In this document: positions 6,776-17,868 of the stretch, in pieces
Numbering within the stretch: the stretch's first letter is position 1
How the letters are laid out: every line of letters starts with the position of its first letter
NCBI RefSeq assembly: GCF_014648175.1
Contig: NZ_BMQP01000033.1
Span: 25,176-89,175 of the forward strand
Reading direction: 5' to 3'
DNA length: 64,000 nucleotides
Origin: Planobispora rosea
GTDB lineage: Bacteria > Actinomycetota > Actinomycetes > Streptosporangiales > Streptosporangiaceae
Made by a program: the position numbers and the translations under genes
Notes under the pieces: generated by a model
The model's database searches: none
What the model saw: only the letters and a program-made list of their open reading frames with translations
What the model was told of the DNA's origin: nothing

Positions 6776-8176
6776 TCAGACGTCGCCGTCCTTCTTCTCC
6801 TCCTGCGGGGCCGGGGCCGGGCAGAGCACGCCGTACTGGACCGAGTAGCTCTGGCCCTCGACGGTGACGCTGATCGAACCGGCCTTCGTCAGGTCGATCC
6901 CCTCGACGGAACCCGAGAAGTCCACCGTCTTCGACAGGTTGCCGGCGGTCAGCTCCACGGTCCGCTCGCCCAGCGACTTGCCGCCCGCACGCGGGGTGAA
7001 CTTCACGGTGGTCGGGCCCGTGGCGGTGACCAGCACCGAGCCGCTGACCGTGACGGTCTTCGTGGCGCAGTTGGCCTCGACCTTCGCGGTCAGGTTGGAG
7101 TAGCTGACGGTCACCGGAGCCGCGCAGGTGACCTTGCCGGTCACGGTGCCGGTGGTCGGGCCGCGGTACAGCTCGATCGCGCGGGTGGCCGTACCGGACT
7201 CGGTGGCCTTCCACGGGTCGAACACGACGCGGGAGCCGTGGACGTAGGTGGTCTCCCAGTCACCCGCGACACCGTTGCGGATCCAGCGGTACGTCACCTT
7301 GCCGCGGCCGTGCGAGACGCTGAGGGTGCCGCTGAAGTTGCGCTCGACCGGGCAGGCGCCCGTGTAGTCGGCGGGGGCGCTGACCGACGCGCTCACCTTG
7401 GGCGACCAGTCCTTGCACCAGATCTTGAAGCCGACCCGGTTGGACTCGGCGTGACGCGGCCCCACGATCTCCAGAACCGCCCAGCCACGCAGGCTCTTGT
7501 GCGGGCGGATCTTGTGGTAGACCTTGCGGGAGTCGTAGACCTTGACCGAGTCACGCTCGACCACGTGGCCGTTGACGACCCAGCGGTAGTGCACCCAGCG
7601 GGGGCTGGAGACGCTGATCCGGCCGATCAGGGTGGCCTCACACCTGCCCTCGTCCACCCACGCGTCGGCGTCGACGTGCCAGTGGCGCTTCTCGGGCTCG
7701 ACGACCTCGGGCTTCTCCCCCTCGCAGGAGACCTTGAAGTAGGCCTTCTTCGAGGTCGCCTTGCGCGGCGACAGGACCTGAAGCGCCTGCCAGCCCTTCA
7801 CGTCACCCTTGAAGGTGGTCGACTCCTTCACCGTGACGCTCTTGACGCCCTTGCCGACGGTGAAGGTCTTGACCTTGCTCTTGGACCCGTCGCCGTGCAG
7901 CCAGCGGTAGGCCACGACGGTCTTGCCCTTGACGGCCTTCACCTTGATCTTCGAGGAGAAGGTGACCCGTACCGGGCACTCGCCCTTCTCACCCGAGAAC
8001 GACACCTTGGGGGTGCCGGCGAAGACGGCGGGCTTGGCGGAGGAGGCCGTCTTCCCCGCCTGGGCGGATCCGGTGGCCGCCGCTGCGGGGGTGGCCAGCA
8101 GACCCGCGGCCATGGTCGCCAGCATGGCCGCGCTGGCTCCTATGGCGGCTAACCTACGTGCTAATCCGGACTTCAT
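6776..8176 (-). CDS. Secreted protein with tandem Cys-bounded beta-sandwich-like repeats
   Basis: A 466-residue exported protein that I do not recognise as a known family. Residues 1-34 form a Sec signal peptide: basic start (MKSGLARRL), hydrophobic core and a TPAAAA cleavage region. The rest consists of three related domains of about 95 residues and a fourth shorter one. Each opens with a Cys-containing strand (GECPVRVTFSSKI, GRCEATLIGRI, GACPVERNFSGTL, ANCATKTVTVSGSV), continues with VAYRWLHG/VHYRWVVNG/VTYRWIRNG, and closes with a Cys strand (FKVSC, FKIWC, GKVTC, VLC). The Cys pairs probably form one disulfide per domain in an immunoglobulin-like fold. The C-terminus is short and acidic/Pro-rich. 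It is monocistronic and ends at a terminator. Confidence 0.75.
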   Translation of the reverse strand: MKSGLARRLAAIGASAAMLATMAAGLLATPAAAATGSAQAGKTASSAKPAVFAGTPKVSFSGEKGECPVRVTFSSKIKVKAVKGKTVVAYRWLHGDGSKSKVKTFTVGKGVKSVTVKESTTFKGDVKGWQALQVLSPRKATSKKAYFKVSCEGEKPEVVEPEKRHWHVDADAWVDEGRCEATLIGRISVSSPRWVHYRWVVNGHVVERDSVKVYDSRKVYHKIRPHKSLRGWAVLEIVGPRHAESNRVGFKIWCKDWSPKVSASVSAPADYTGACPVERNFSGTLSVSHGRGKVTYRWIRNGVAGDWETTYVHGSRVVFDPWKATESGTATRAIELYRGPTTGTVTGKVTCAAPVTVSYSNLTAKVEANCATKTVTVSGSVLVTATGPTTVKFTPRAGGKSLGERTVELTAGNLSKTVDFSGSVEGIDLTKAGSISVTVEGQSYSVQYGVLCPAPAPQEEKKDGDV

Positions 8177-8346
8177 GAGGGGATGCTCCGTTTCGTTAGG
8201 AAGCGAAAGTCCGCTCAGGAGACGGTTGCCGCCCCGACAACAGCTGTGCCGGGCCCCACGGCAAAGCCTCGCTAAAGCTTCTTTACCTAACCATAAAACG
8301 GAACGATCTCCAATACTCCTGCTAAGGGTAGTTTGTCCAGATGTCG

Positions 8347-9306
8347 TTACGACTTAGCTATCGACCACGCGATTCCATCGAGAATGTCGCGTTCGCTGAC
8401 GACGACCTCCGTGAAACCGTACCGCCGCATGACCCGGTCCAGGATGAGCGCGCCGGCCCCGATGACGTCGACCCGGCCGGGGTGCATGACGCCTATCGCC
8501 GCCCGCTCCGCGTGGGGGATCTCCAGCAGGCGCCGGGAAACGGCGTGCACGTCATCCGCCGCGATCCTCGAGTGGTGAATTTTGTGCGGGTCGTATTCAT
8601 CCAGCTCAAGAGCCATTCCGGCGACGGTCGTCACCGAACCCGCGAGCCCGACCAGAGTCAGCGCCCGCTCCACCGGGACGTCCTGCGCCACCCGGTCGAG
8701 CGCGTCGTCGATGTCGGCGGTCATCGCCTCGACGGCCGCGGCGCCCGGCGGGTCTCCCGCGCCGCGCAGGTGCCGCTCGGTCAGCCGGACGCAACCGATG
8801 TCCACCGAGACGCCCGCGTCCACGTGCGTCGACCCCACCACGAACTCGGTGGAGCCGCCGCCGATGTCCACCACGAGGTACGGCGGGCGCGTGCCGTCGG
8901 GGGCGGGCAGGCCGGTCTCCGGCGACATGCGTCCCAGCTCCCGCGTCGCCCCGGTGAACGACAACTCGGCCTCCTCGGCGCCCGAGACCACCTCCGGCTC
9001 GACTCCGAAGATCTCCCGCACGCCGTCCACGAAGTCCTGGCGGTTGGCGGCGTCCCTGGTGGCGCTGGTCGCCACCACCCGGACCCCGGCGGCCCGGTGC
9101 CGCTCGATCAGCGCGGCGTAGTCCCGCATCGCGCCGAAGGTGCGCTCCAGAGCCTCGGGGGCCAGCCTGCCGGTCTCGTCCACGCCCTGGCCGAGCCGGA
9201 CGATCTCCATGCGCCGCTCGACGTCGTGCAGGGAGCCGTGGGCGATGTCCGCGACGAGCAGCCGCACGGAGTTGGTACCGCAGTCGATCGCGGCGACACG
9301 CTTCAC
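8347..9306 (-). CDS. ppx: Exopolyphosphatase / Ppx-GppA family phosphatase
   Basis: A 319-residue actin-like-fold phosphatase that hydrolyses inorganic polyphosphate from its ends or pppGpp. The phosphate-1 motif is AAIDCGTNSVRLLVAD at the N-terminus. A catalytic Glu block (TSATRDAANRQDFVD...GAEEAELSF) and the phosphate-2 motif VVDIGGGSTEFV at about residue 145 are present. The length fits the short actinobacterial Ppx without the C-terminal HD domain. Its ATG overlaps the TGA of the DUF501 gene by four bases, so it is coupled to the FtsB-DUF501 operon, a common actinobacterial order behind enolase. Confidence 0.9.
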   Translation of the reverse strand: MKRVAAIDCGTNSVRLLVADIAHGSLHDVERRMEIVRLGQGVDETGRLAPEALERTFGAMRDYAALIERHRAAGVRVVATSATRDAANRQDFVDGVREIFGVEPEVVSGAEEAELSFTGATRELGRMSPETGLPAPDGTRPPYLVVDIGGGSTEFVVGSTHVDAGVSVDIGCVRLTERHLRGAGDPPGAAAVEAMTADIDDALDRVAQDVPVERALTLVGLAGSVTTVAGMALELDEYDPHKIHHSRIAADDVHAVSRRLLEIPHAERAAIGVMHPGRVDVIGAGALILDRVMRRYGFTEVVVSERDILDGIAWSIAKS

Positions 9307-9824
9307 TGGTCGTCCTCCTCAACAGGCGTCACGGAACAGCACGGCCCGTCGGCCCACCACTCGCCGAGCGCGTCGAGGGCCTCCCGGCCGAAGGGGTTGG
9401 TCCCGGGCGCCGCCAGCTCGTGCGCGACCAGCGCGTGCAGGCACTTGACCCGGTCCGGCATGCCGCCGCTGCTCTGCATGCCCCTCGGCAGCGGCTCCAG
9501 GCCCTCCTCGGCGGCGGCTTTGTCGCGGCGGGCGATGTAGTCGTCGTGGGCGGCCCGGTAGGCCGCGGCGAGCTCCGGGTCCTCGGCGAGCCTGGCCCGC
9601 ATGTCCTTCATCGTCCCCGTGCTCTCCAGGGTGCCGATGGCGGAGTTGACCCGCGGGCACGTCAGGTAGAACAGCGTCGGGAAGGGCGAGCCGTCCGGCA
9701 GCCGCGGCGCGGTCTCCACCACGTCGGGCAGCCCGCACGGGCAACGGTGCGCCACCGCCCGCAGTCCCCGCGGCGTCCGGCCGAGCTGCCGCTGCACCGC
9801 CGCCACGTCGCGGTCATCCACCAT
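9303..9824 (-). CDS. DUF501 domain-containing protein
   Basis: A 173-residue protein of the actinobacterial DUF501 family. It has the block VAHRCPCGLPDVVETAPRL, the strongly conserved PTLFYLTCPR with a nearby invariant segment NSAIGTLESTG, and a C-terminal VKCLHALVAHELA containing Cys and His residues that could bind metal. Function is unknown, but it always travels with ftsB and ppx, as here. Start at 9824 is chosen because AGGAGGG lies eight bases upstream; a GTG at 9833 would sit on that site. Confidence 0.85.
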   Translation of the reverse strand: MVDDRDVAAVQRQLGRTPRGLRAVAHRCPCGLPDVVETAPRLPDGSPFPTLFYLTCPRVNSAIGTLESTGTMKDMRARLAEDPELAAAYRAAHDDYIARRDKAAAEEGLEPLPRGMQSSGGMPDRVKCLHALVAHELAAPGTNPFGREALDALGEWWADGPCCSVTPVEEDDQ

Positions 9825-9863
9825 CGTCGGCACCCTCCTGAAGAACGGCCTCCAGGGTATCGG

Positions 9864-10301
9864 TCACCGGCTGCCGATCGCCTTCCTGCCCTTGCCCGTG
9901 TCCGCGGCCTCGACCGACTCCCAGAGCGTCAGGTACCACGGCGGCGCGGCGGCCTTCCGTTCCGGGGCGGCCTCCGTCTCCCGCACGGGTTTCTCGCCCA
10001 TGACGACGTGACACGTCTTGCCCGGCTCGCAGTAGAAGAGCCGCTCCCGGGCGATCCGGTCCTTGTAGGCGGGGTCCGCGAGCTGCCTGCGCCGGTCGTC
10101 CAGCACCTTGATGTCCGCCAGCAGCCGGGCCCGCTGCTGTTCGAGCTCGGCGATGTTGCGGCGCTGCGTGATGTACTCCCGGACGGGATAGGCCAGGCTC
10201 ACCGCGATGGCGCACACCACGACCGCGAGCACCGCGGCCCGCCCCGTCAACTGCGGCCTCTTCCTGGCCCCTCCTGCTGGTGGTGCTGCGCTCATGGGCA
10301 T
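9864..10301 (-). CDS. Septum formation initiator, FtsB/DivIC-like
   Basis: A 145-residue bitopic membrane protein. A basic cytoplasmic N-terminus of about 30 residues is followed by one transmembrane helix (residues 23-42, AVLAVVVCAIAVSLAYPV), then a coiled coil (EYITQRRNIAELEQQRARLL) and the family-specific DPAYKDRIARERLFYCEPGKT region. FtsB/DivIC proteins bridge FtsL and FtsQ/DivIB in the divisome. The ATG at 10301 has AAGGA four bases upstream; the ATG at 10295 is nearly equivalent. Gene order eno-ftsB-DUF501-ppx is typical for actinomycetes. Confidence 0.85.
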   Translation of the reverse strand: MPMSAAPPAGGARKRPQLTGRAAVLAVVVCAIAVSLAYPVREYITQRRNIAELEQQRARLLADIKVLDDRRRQLADPAYKDRIARERLFYCEPGKTCHVVMGEKPVRETEAAPERKAAAPPWYLTLWESVEAADTGKGRKAIGSR

Positions 10302-10319
10302 GGGTTCCTTCGGTTCATC

Positions 10320-10362
10320 GGTACGGCGTGTGCCCGCCCGGCCGGCGGGCACACGCCGTACC
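10320..10362 (-). terminator. Strong terminator hairpin after eno
   Basis: A 19-bp perfect inverted repeat (left arm 10320-10338, right arm 10344-10362) with a 5-base loop lies eight bases past the enolase stop codon. The arms begin GGTACGGCG and end CGCCGTACC. It separates eno from the ftsB operon on the same strand, so the two are likely transcribed separately or with strong attenuation. Confidence 0.85.
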
Positions 10363-10369
10363 CGCGAAA

Positions 10370-11647
10370 CTACCGCTGGAAGCGCGGGAACGCGGAGCGT
10401 CCCGCGTAGCGGGCGGCGTCGTCGAGGAGCTCCTCGATGCGCAGCAGCTGGTTGTACTTGGCCACGCGGTCGGAACGGGCCGGGGCGCCGGTCTTGATCT
10501 GACCGCAGTTCACGGCCACCGCCAGGTCGGCGATCGTGGTGTCCTCGGTCTCACCGGAGCGGTGGCTCATCATGCAGCGGTAGCCGCTGCGGTGGGCCAG
10601 GTCCACGGCGTCGAGGGTCTCGGTCAGGGTGCCGATCTGGTTGACCTTGACCAGCAGCGCGTTGGCGGTGCCCTCGGCGATGCCGCGGGCCAGGCGCTCG
10701 GGGTTGGTCACGAACAGGTCGTCGCCGACCAGCTGGACCTTGTCGCCGAGGGCCCTGGTGATGGCGTTCCAGCCCTCCCAGTCGTCCTCGTTCAGCGGGT
10801 CCTCGATGGAGACCAGCGGGTAGTTCGCGACCAGGTCCTCGTAGAAGGCGATCAGCTCGGCGGCGGACAGGCCCTTGCCGTCGATCGTGTAGACGCCGTC
10901 CTTGTGGAACTCGGAGGCGGCCACGTCGAGGGCGAGGGCGACGTCCTCACCCGGCGTGTAGCCGGCCTTCTCGATGGCGACGAGGATCAGGTCCAGGGCG
11001 TCGCGGTTGGACGGCAGGTTCGGCGCGAAGCCGCCCTCGTCGCCCAGGCCGGTCGCGTAGCCCTTCTCCTTCAGCACGGCCTTGAGCGCGTGGTAGACCT
11101 CGGTCCCCATGCGCACGGCCTCGCGGAACGACTCGGCGCCGATGGGCGCGATCATGAACTCCTGGATGTCCACGTTCGTGTCGGCGTGCGCGCCGCCGTT
11201 GAGGATGTTCATCATCGGCACCGGCAGCACGTGCGCGTTCGGCCCGCCGAGGTAGCGGAAGAGCGGCAGCCCGGCGCTCTCCGCGGCGGCCTTGGCCACG
11301 GCCAGGGAGACGCCGAGGATGGCGTTGGCGCCCAGGCGCGCCTTGTTCGGCGTGCCGTCCAGGTCGATCATCACCTGGTCGATGCTGCGCTGTTCCTCCG
11401 CGTCGAAGCCGATGATCTCGTCGGCGATCTCGTCGCTCACGCCGAGGACGGCCTTCTCCACGCCCTTCCCGGCGTACCGCTCGTCACCGTCGCGCAGTTC
11501 GACGGCCTCGAACTGGCCGGTGGAGGCCCCGCTCGGCACCGCCGCGCGGCCCTCGCTGCCGTCGTCCAGAAGGATGTCGACCTCGACCGTCGGGTTGCCC
11601 CGGGAGTCAAGGATCTCGCGGGCCTGTACGCCCTCGATGGAAGCCAC
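10370..11647 (-). CDS. eno: Enolase (phosphopyruvate hydratase)
   Basis: A 425-residue glycolytic enzyme that interconverts 2-phosphoglycerate and phosphoenolpyruvate. The N-terminal AREILDSRGNPTVEVD, the mobile loop PSGASTGQFEA, the catalytic Glu region GDEGGFAPNL, metal ligands in ALDVAASEF and VSIEDPLNEDDW, the catalytic Lys in LVKVNQIGTLTE, and the MMSHRSGETED block are all intact. Length is normal. It is the first gene before a very strong terminator; mazG lies 66 bases upstream on the same strand. Confidence 0.97.
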   Translation of the reverse strand: MASIEGVQAREILDSRGNPTVEVDILLDDGSEGRAAVPSGASTGQFEAVELRDGDERYAGKGVEKAVLGVSDEIADEIIGFDAEEQRSIDQVMIDLDGTPNKARLGANAILGVSLAVAKAAAESAGLPLFRYLGGPNAHVLPVPMMNILNGGAHADTNVDIQEFMIAPIGAESFREAVRMGTEVYHALKAVLKEKGYATGLGDEGGFAPNLPSNRDALDLILVAIEKAGYTPGEDVALALDVAASEFHKDGVYTIDGKGLSAAELIAFYEDLVANYPLVSIEDPLNEDDWEGWNAITRALGDKVQLVGDDLFVTNPERLARGIAEGTANALLVKVNQIGTLTETLDAVDLAHRSGYRCMMSHRSGETEDTTIADLAVAVNCGQIKTGAPARSDRVAKYNQLLRIEELLDDAARYAGRSAFPRFQR

Positions 11648-11713
11648 GAAGCGCTCCTAAAGTCGCAGGACAGTTTGCCGTAAAACCCTATCGAGACCTA
11701 CTTCTCAGTACGG

Positions 11714-12688
11714 CTACGCCCCGGCGTTTCCCCGGGCGGCGTCCGACTCGCGGGCGCGGACCCGGTCCCGGTAGGCACGGGCCGCGGCGCGCAGCTCCGC
11801 CTCCGGGTCGAGACCTTCCGCGTGCGCCTGCCGTACCAGCTCGAACAGGCGCCCGCCCAGCCCCTCGGCGGGCGGCTCCGCCGTGACGCCCGCCCGCTCG
11901 GCGCGGCGCAGGAGCTGGGCGGCCAGGGAGAGGGCGGGCTGGCCCATCGGCACGCCGTCCACGACGGAGCCCGCGTCACCGCCGTTCTTGGCCGCGCGCT
12001 CGGCGGCCTTGATCGTCTCCCAGTTGTCGCTGACCTCCTCGGCGCCGTCCACCCGCACCGCGGCGAACACGTGCGGGTGGCGGCGGACCAGCTTGTCGAC
12101 GATCCCGGCGGCCACGTCGTCGATGTCGAAGGCGCCCCCGCCCGGCTCCCCGGCGCGGTCCTGGGCGACCCGGGCGTGGAAGGCCACCTGCAGCAGCAGG
12201 TCGCCCAGCTCCTCGCGGAGCGCGCCGTGGTCGCCCTCCTCGATGGTCTCCAGGACCTCGTACGCCTCTTCGATGAGGTACGGCGCCAGCGACTCGTGCG
12301 TCTGCTCGGCGTCCCACGGGCAGGAGGTGCGCAGCCGGTCCATCACGGCGACGAGGTCGAGCAGCCGCGCCCCCGGCAGGTCGTAGGAGCCCGGCACGAC
12401 CTCGATCACCGGCGGCTCCTCCAGGGCCACCGCGGCGTGGCCGATCGCGCGCATCAGCGCCTCGTCGGCCTCCAGCCACACCACCGTCCCGGTCTGGGCC
12501 TGCCGGACCAGCGCGGCCGGGTCGGGCGTCACGACCTCGACGGCGACGCCCGCCTCGGCGAGGTAGGGCAGGTGCGGGTGGTCCGGCACGGCGGTGCGCA
12601 CCGGCCCCTCGGACAGGACCTGCCAGGCGCGGTGGCTGAGCAGCCCCGGGGCGACCCGGGGCGAGGTGGTGACGACGATCAGCGGCAT
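11714..12688 (-). CDS. mazG: MazG nucleoside triphosphate pyrophosphohydrolase
   Basis: A 324-residue house-cleaning enzyme that hydrolyses (d)NTPs to monophosphates and pyrophosphate. The MazG fold starts near residue 117 with LRTSCPWDAEQTHESL and carries the metal-binding pattern EEAYEVLETIEEGD followed by EELGDLLLQV (EExxE and ExxD). The first 110 residues are an extra domain common in actinobacteria that resembles the SAM-dependent tetrapyrrole methylase-like region in shape but is not identifiable from sequence alone. The C-terminus holds the second, weaker MazG-like helix region. Downstream is enolase. Confidence 0.9.
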   Translation of the reverse strand: MPLIVVTTSPRVAPGLLSHRAWQVLSEGPVRTAVPDHPHLPYLAEAGVAVEVVTPDPAALVRQAQTGTVVWLEADEALMRAIGHAAVALEEPPVIEVVPGSYDLPGARLLDLVAVMDRLRTSCPWDAEQTHESLAPYLIEEAYEVLETIEEGDHGALREELGDLLLQVAFHARVAQDRAGEPGGGAFDIDDVAAGIVDKLVRRHPHVFAAVRVDGAEEVSDNWETIKAAERAAKNGGDAGSVVDGVPMGQPALSLAAQLLRRAERAGVTAEPPAEGLGGRLFELVRQAHAEGLDPEAELRAAARAYRDRVRARESDAARGNAGA

Positions 12689-12742
12689 GGTCCGAGGCTA
12701 CCGGGAGGCGGTCCGACGTCCCGGCGGCCCGGAACCGGGGTC

Positions 12743-13354
12743 CTACTGCGACGCCCCGGGCAGCGCGCCGAAACGGTTGCTCTCGACGAGACCGCCGCCC
12801 TGGGGGTTGGGCTCGCCGTAACGGGGGCTGCGGGTGACCGGGACGGCCTTCTGCGCCTCCTGGGCCAGCTTCTGGTTCGCCGCCTGCTGGGACGCCTGGT
12901 CCTGGCCGGCCCCGAACTTGGCCATCAGCTTCTGCTGGATGACGCTGGCGCGCACCAGTTCGCGCAGCTCCGACGGGGCCACCGTGGCCGAGACCGCGAG
13001 CTGGTCCAGCGTCATGCCCTGCTGCTGCTGGAGGGCCTGCGCGAGGAGCGCCTCGATCTCCGCGGGCGTCACCGTGATGCCGTTGCGCGCGCCGAGCTGG
13101 TTCAGCTGGCTGATGAAGACCTTGCTCTCCAGGAGAGCCTGGGGAACCGACCCGGGGAGCTGCAGCTGCGCCGCGGAGATGCCGGCCTTGTCCATGGCCG
13201 CTTCGTACTCCTTGGCGTCGGCGCTCAGCTCGCTGACGCTGATGCGCTGGTCACCGACGATGGCGGCGGCGCCGGCCTGCGACGGAGAGCAGGCGGTCAG
13301 CGCGACACCCGCGGCCACGACCGCCAGGGTGACACGCACTCGAGTCGACTTCAC
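12743..13354 (-). CDS. SurA N-terminal-like lipoprotein
   Basis: A 203-residue exported lipoprotein. A short basic start (VKSTRVRV) precedes a hydrophobic core ending in the lipobox LTAC near residue 22. The mature part contains a helical SurA-N/peptidyl-prolyl isomerase chaperone-like domain (ISVSELSADAKEYEAAM, LLESKVFISQLNQLGARNGITVTPAEIEALL), with a Gln-rich stretch. It lacks the catalytic parvulin domain, so a chaperone-like role at the outer face of the membrane is the likely reading. GTG at 13354 has AAGGGA seven bases upstream; a GTG at 13369 has none. It follows mfd by 28 bases, so the two may be co-transcribed. Confidence 0.8.
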   Translation of the reverse strand: MKSTRVRVTLAVVAAGVALTACSPSQAGAAAIVGDQRISVSELSADAKEYEAAMDKAGISAAQLQLPGSVPQALLESKVFISQLNQLGARNGITVTPAEIEALLAQALQQQQGMTLDQLAVSATVAPSELRELVRASVIQQKLMAKFGAGQDQASQQAANQKLAQEAQKAVPVTRSPRYGEPNPQGGGLVESNRFGALPGASQ

Positions 13355-13382
13355 TTGCGATCCCTTCACGACAGAGGCCGTC

Positions 13383-16916
<3,534 letters not shown>

Positions 16917-17034
16917 CAGATCCGCCCTTAGGCCCCATGACGGCAACACAAGTGGCCCCCGGCCGACGGGGCACGGGGGTTGTCGTCTCCAGGGTACTTC
17001 GCCCGTCCGACGGATCCGGAAGCAGAAGGGGGAC

Positions 17035-17063
17035 GTGACGTATTGTTATAGCTCGACTACTAT
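17035..17063 (+). promoter_or_regulatory. Candidate promoter for a leaderless methyltransferase message
   Basis: GTGACG at 17035-17040 and TACTAT at 17058-17063 are separated by 17 bases, a good sigma-70-like arrangement in an AT-rich island of otherwise GC-rich DNA. The expected start site, about seven bases after the -10 box, falls on or next to the ATG at 17071, which suggests a leaderless transcript. An inverted pair TATAG/CTATA (17047-17051, 17060-17064) overlaps it. Confidence 0.5.
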
Positions 17064-17070
17064 AGGTGAT

Positions 17071-17790
17071 ATGACTGAAGTGCGAATGCCGATCACGCAG
17101 AGCGAGCTGTTCAACCAGCGGATCAAGGAACAGCGGGCCGACGTGGGTGACCGGCGGCTCGACGTCCTGATCGCCGGGTGCGGCGCGCCCAGCCTCATCC
17201 ACCTCGGGCGGGAGGACGCCCGCATCGTCGGGGTCGACGAGGACCTCCCCCGGATCCGGGCGAGCATGCCGGGACGCACGGACCTGCACTCCTGGGCCCT
17301 GGGCGACCTGCGGACCGTGCCGGTGCCGCCGCGGTCCTTCGACGTCGTCTACGTCTCGTTCCTGCTGGAGCGCGTCCGCCACCCCGAGCTCGTGCTCGAC
17401 CGGCTGCTCGCCGGGCTGCGGCCGGGCGGGCTGGCGCTGCTGCGGATGCGCGACCGCTCCTCGGCCTACGGGGTGTGCCAGCGGCTGACCCCCTCGCTGG
17501 TGCGCCGGATGTTCTGGCGCCACCTCGTCCCGGCGGGCACGGTCGGCCCGCTGCCCGTGGTGTACCACCCGTCCGTCTCGCGGGAGGGCCTGCACGCGTT
17601 CTGCCTGACCCGGGGCCTGATGGTCAGCGACGAGATCCTGGACTCCAGCGGGCCCGCGGCGGCCCGGGCGCTGGGGCGCCTGGCGTGCGCGGCGGTGGAG
17701 AACGTCTCCAGCGGCCGGTTCCCCGCCACGCACGACGAGATCGGCATGGTCATCCGCAAGCCGCACAACCACTTCGCTCGACTGGTCTGA
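17071..17790 (+). CDS. Class I SAM-dependent methyltransferase-like protein
   Basis: A 239-residue protein with a methyltransferase 11-like Rossmann fold. Motif I is altered but recognisable (LDVLIAGCGAPSLIHL), an acidic ribose-binding strand follows (ARIVGVDEDLPRI), then the aspartate of motif II (HSWALGDLRTVPVPPRSFDVVYVSFLLERV) and motif III with LRPGGLALLRM. The substrate is unknown; the C-terminal region VVYHPSVSREGLHAFCL is not diagnostic. It lies directly upstream of the APS kinase and the polysaccharide locus on the same strand, so a role in modifying the polymer or a lipid is possible but not shown. Confidence 0.7.
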   Translation: MTEVRMPITQSELFNQRIKEQRADVGDRRLDVLIAGCGAPSLIHLGREDARIVGVDEDLPRIRASMPGRTDLHSWALGDLRTVPVPPRSFDVVYVSFLLERVRHPELVLDRLLAGLRPGGLALLRMRDRSSAYGVCQRLTPSLVRRMFWRHLVPAGTVGPLPVVYHPSVSREGLHAFCLTRGLMVSDEILDSSGPAAARALGRLACAAVENVSSGRFPATHDEIGMVIRKPHNHFARLV

Positions 17791-17839
17791 CGTCACTCGG
17801 TTGATGTGGGACAACAGGTATCGCTAAAGTGTGGATATC

Positions 17840-17850
17840 CGACTAAGTCG
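17840..17850. promoter_or_regulatory. Palindromic operator-like site before the APS kinase gene
   Basis: CGACTAAGTCG is a perfect palindrome around a central A, lying 18 bases upstream of the ATG at 17869. It is embedded in a looser inverted pair, TCCGA and TCGGA, nine bases apart. The position, between promoter and start of a sulfur gene, fits a repressor site, but the regulator is unknown. Confidence 0.4.
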
Positions 17851-17868
17851 ATCGGAAATGTGGAACAG

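Noticed and set aside
10280..11683. A 467-codon frame opposite eno
   Set aside because: Antisense to a complete enolase with no recognisable domain.
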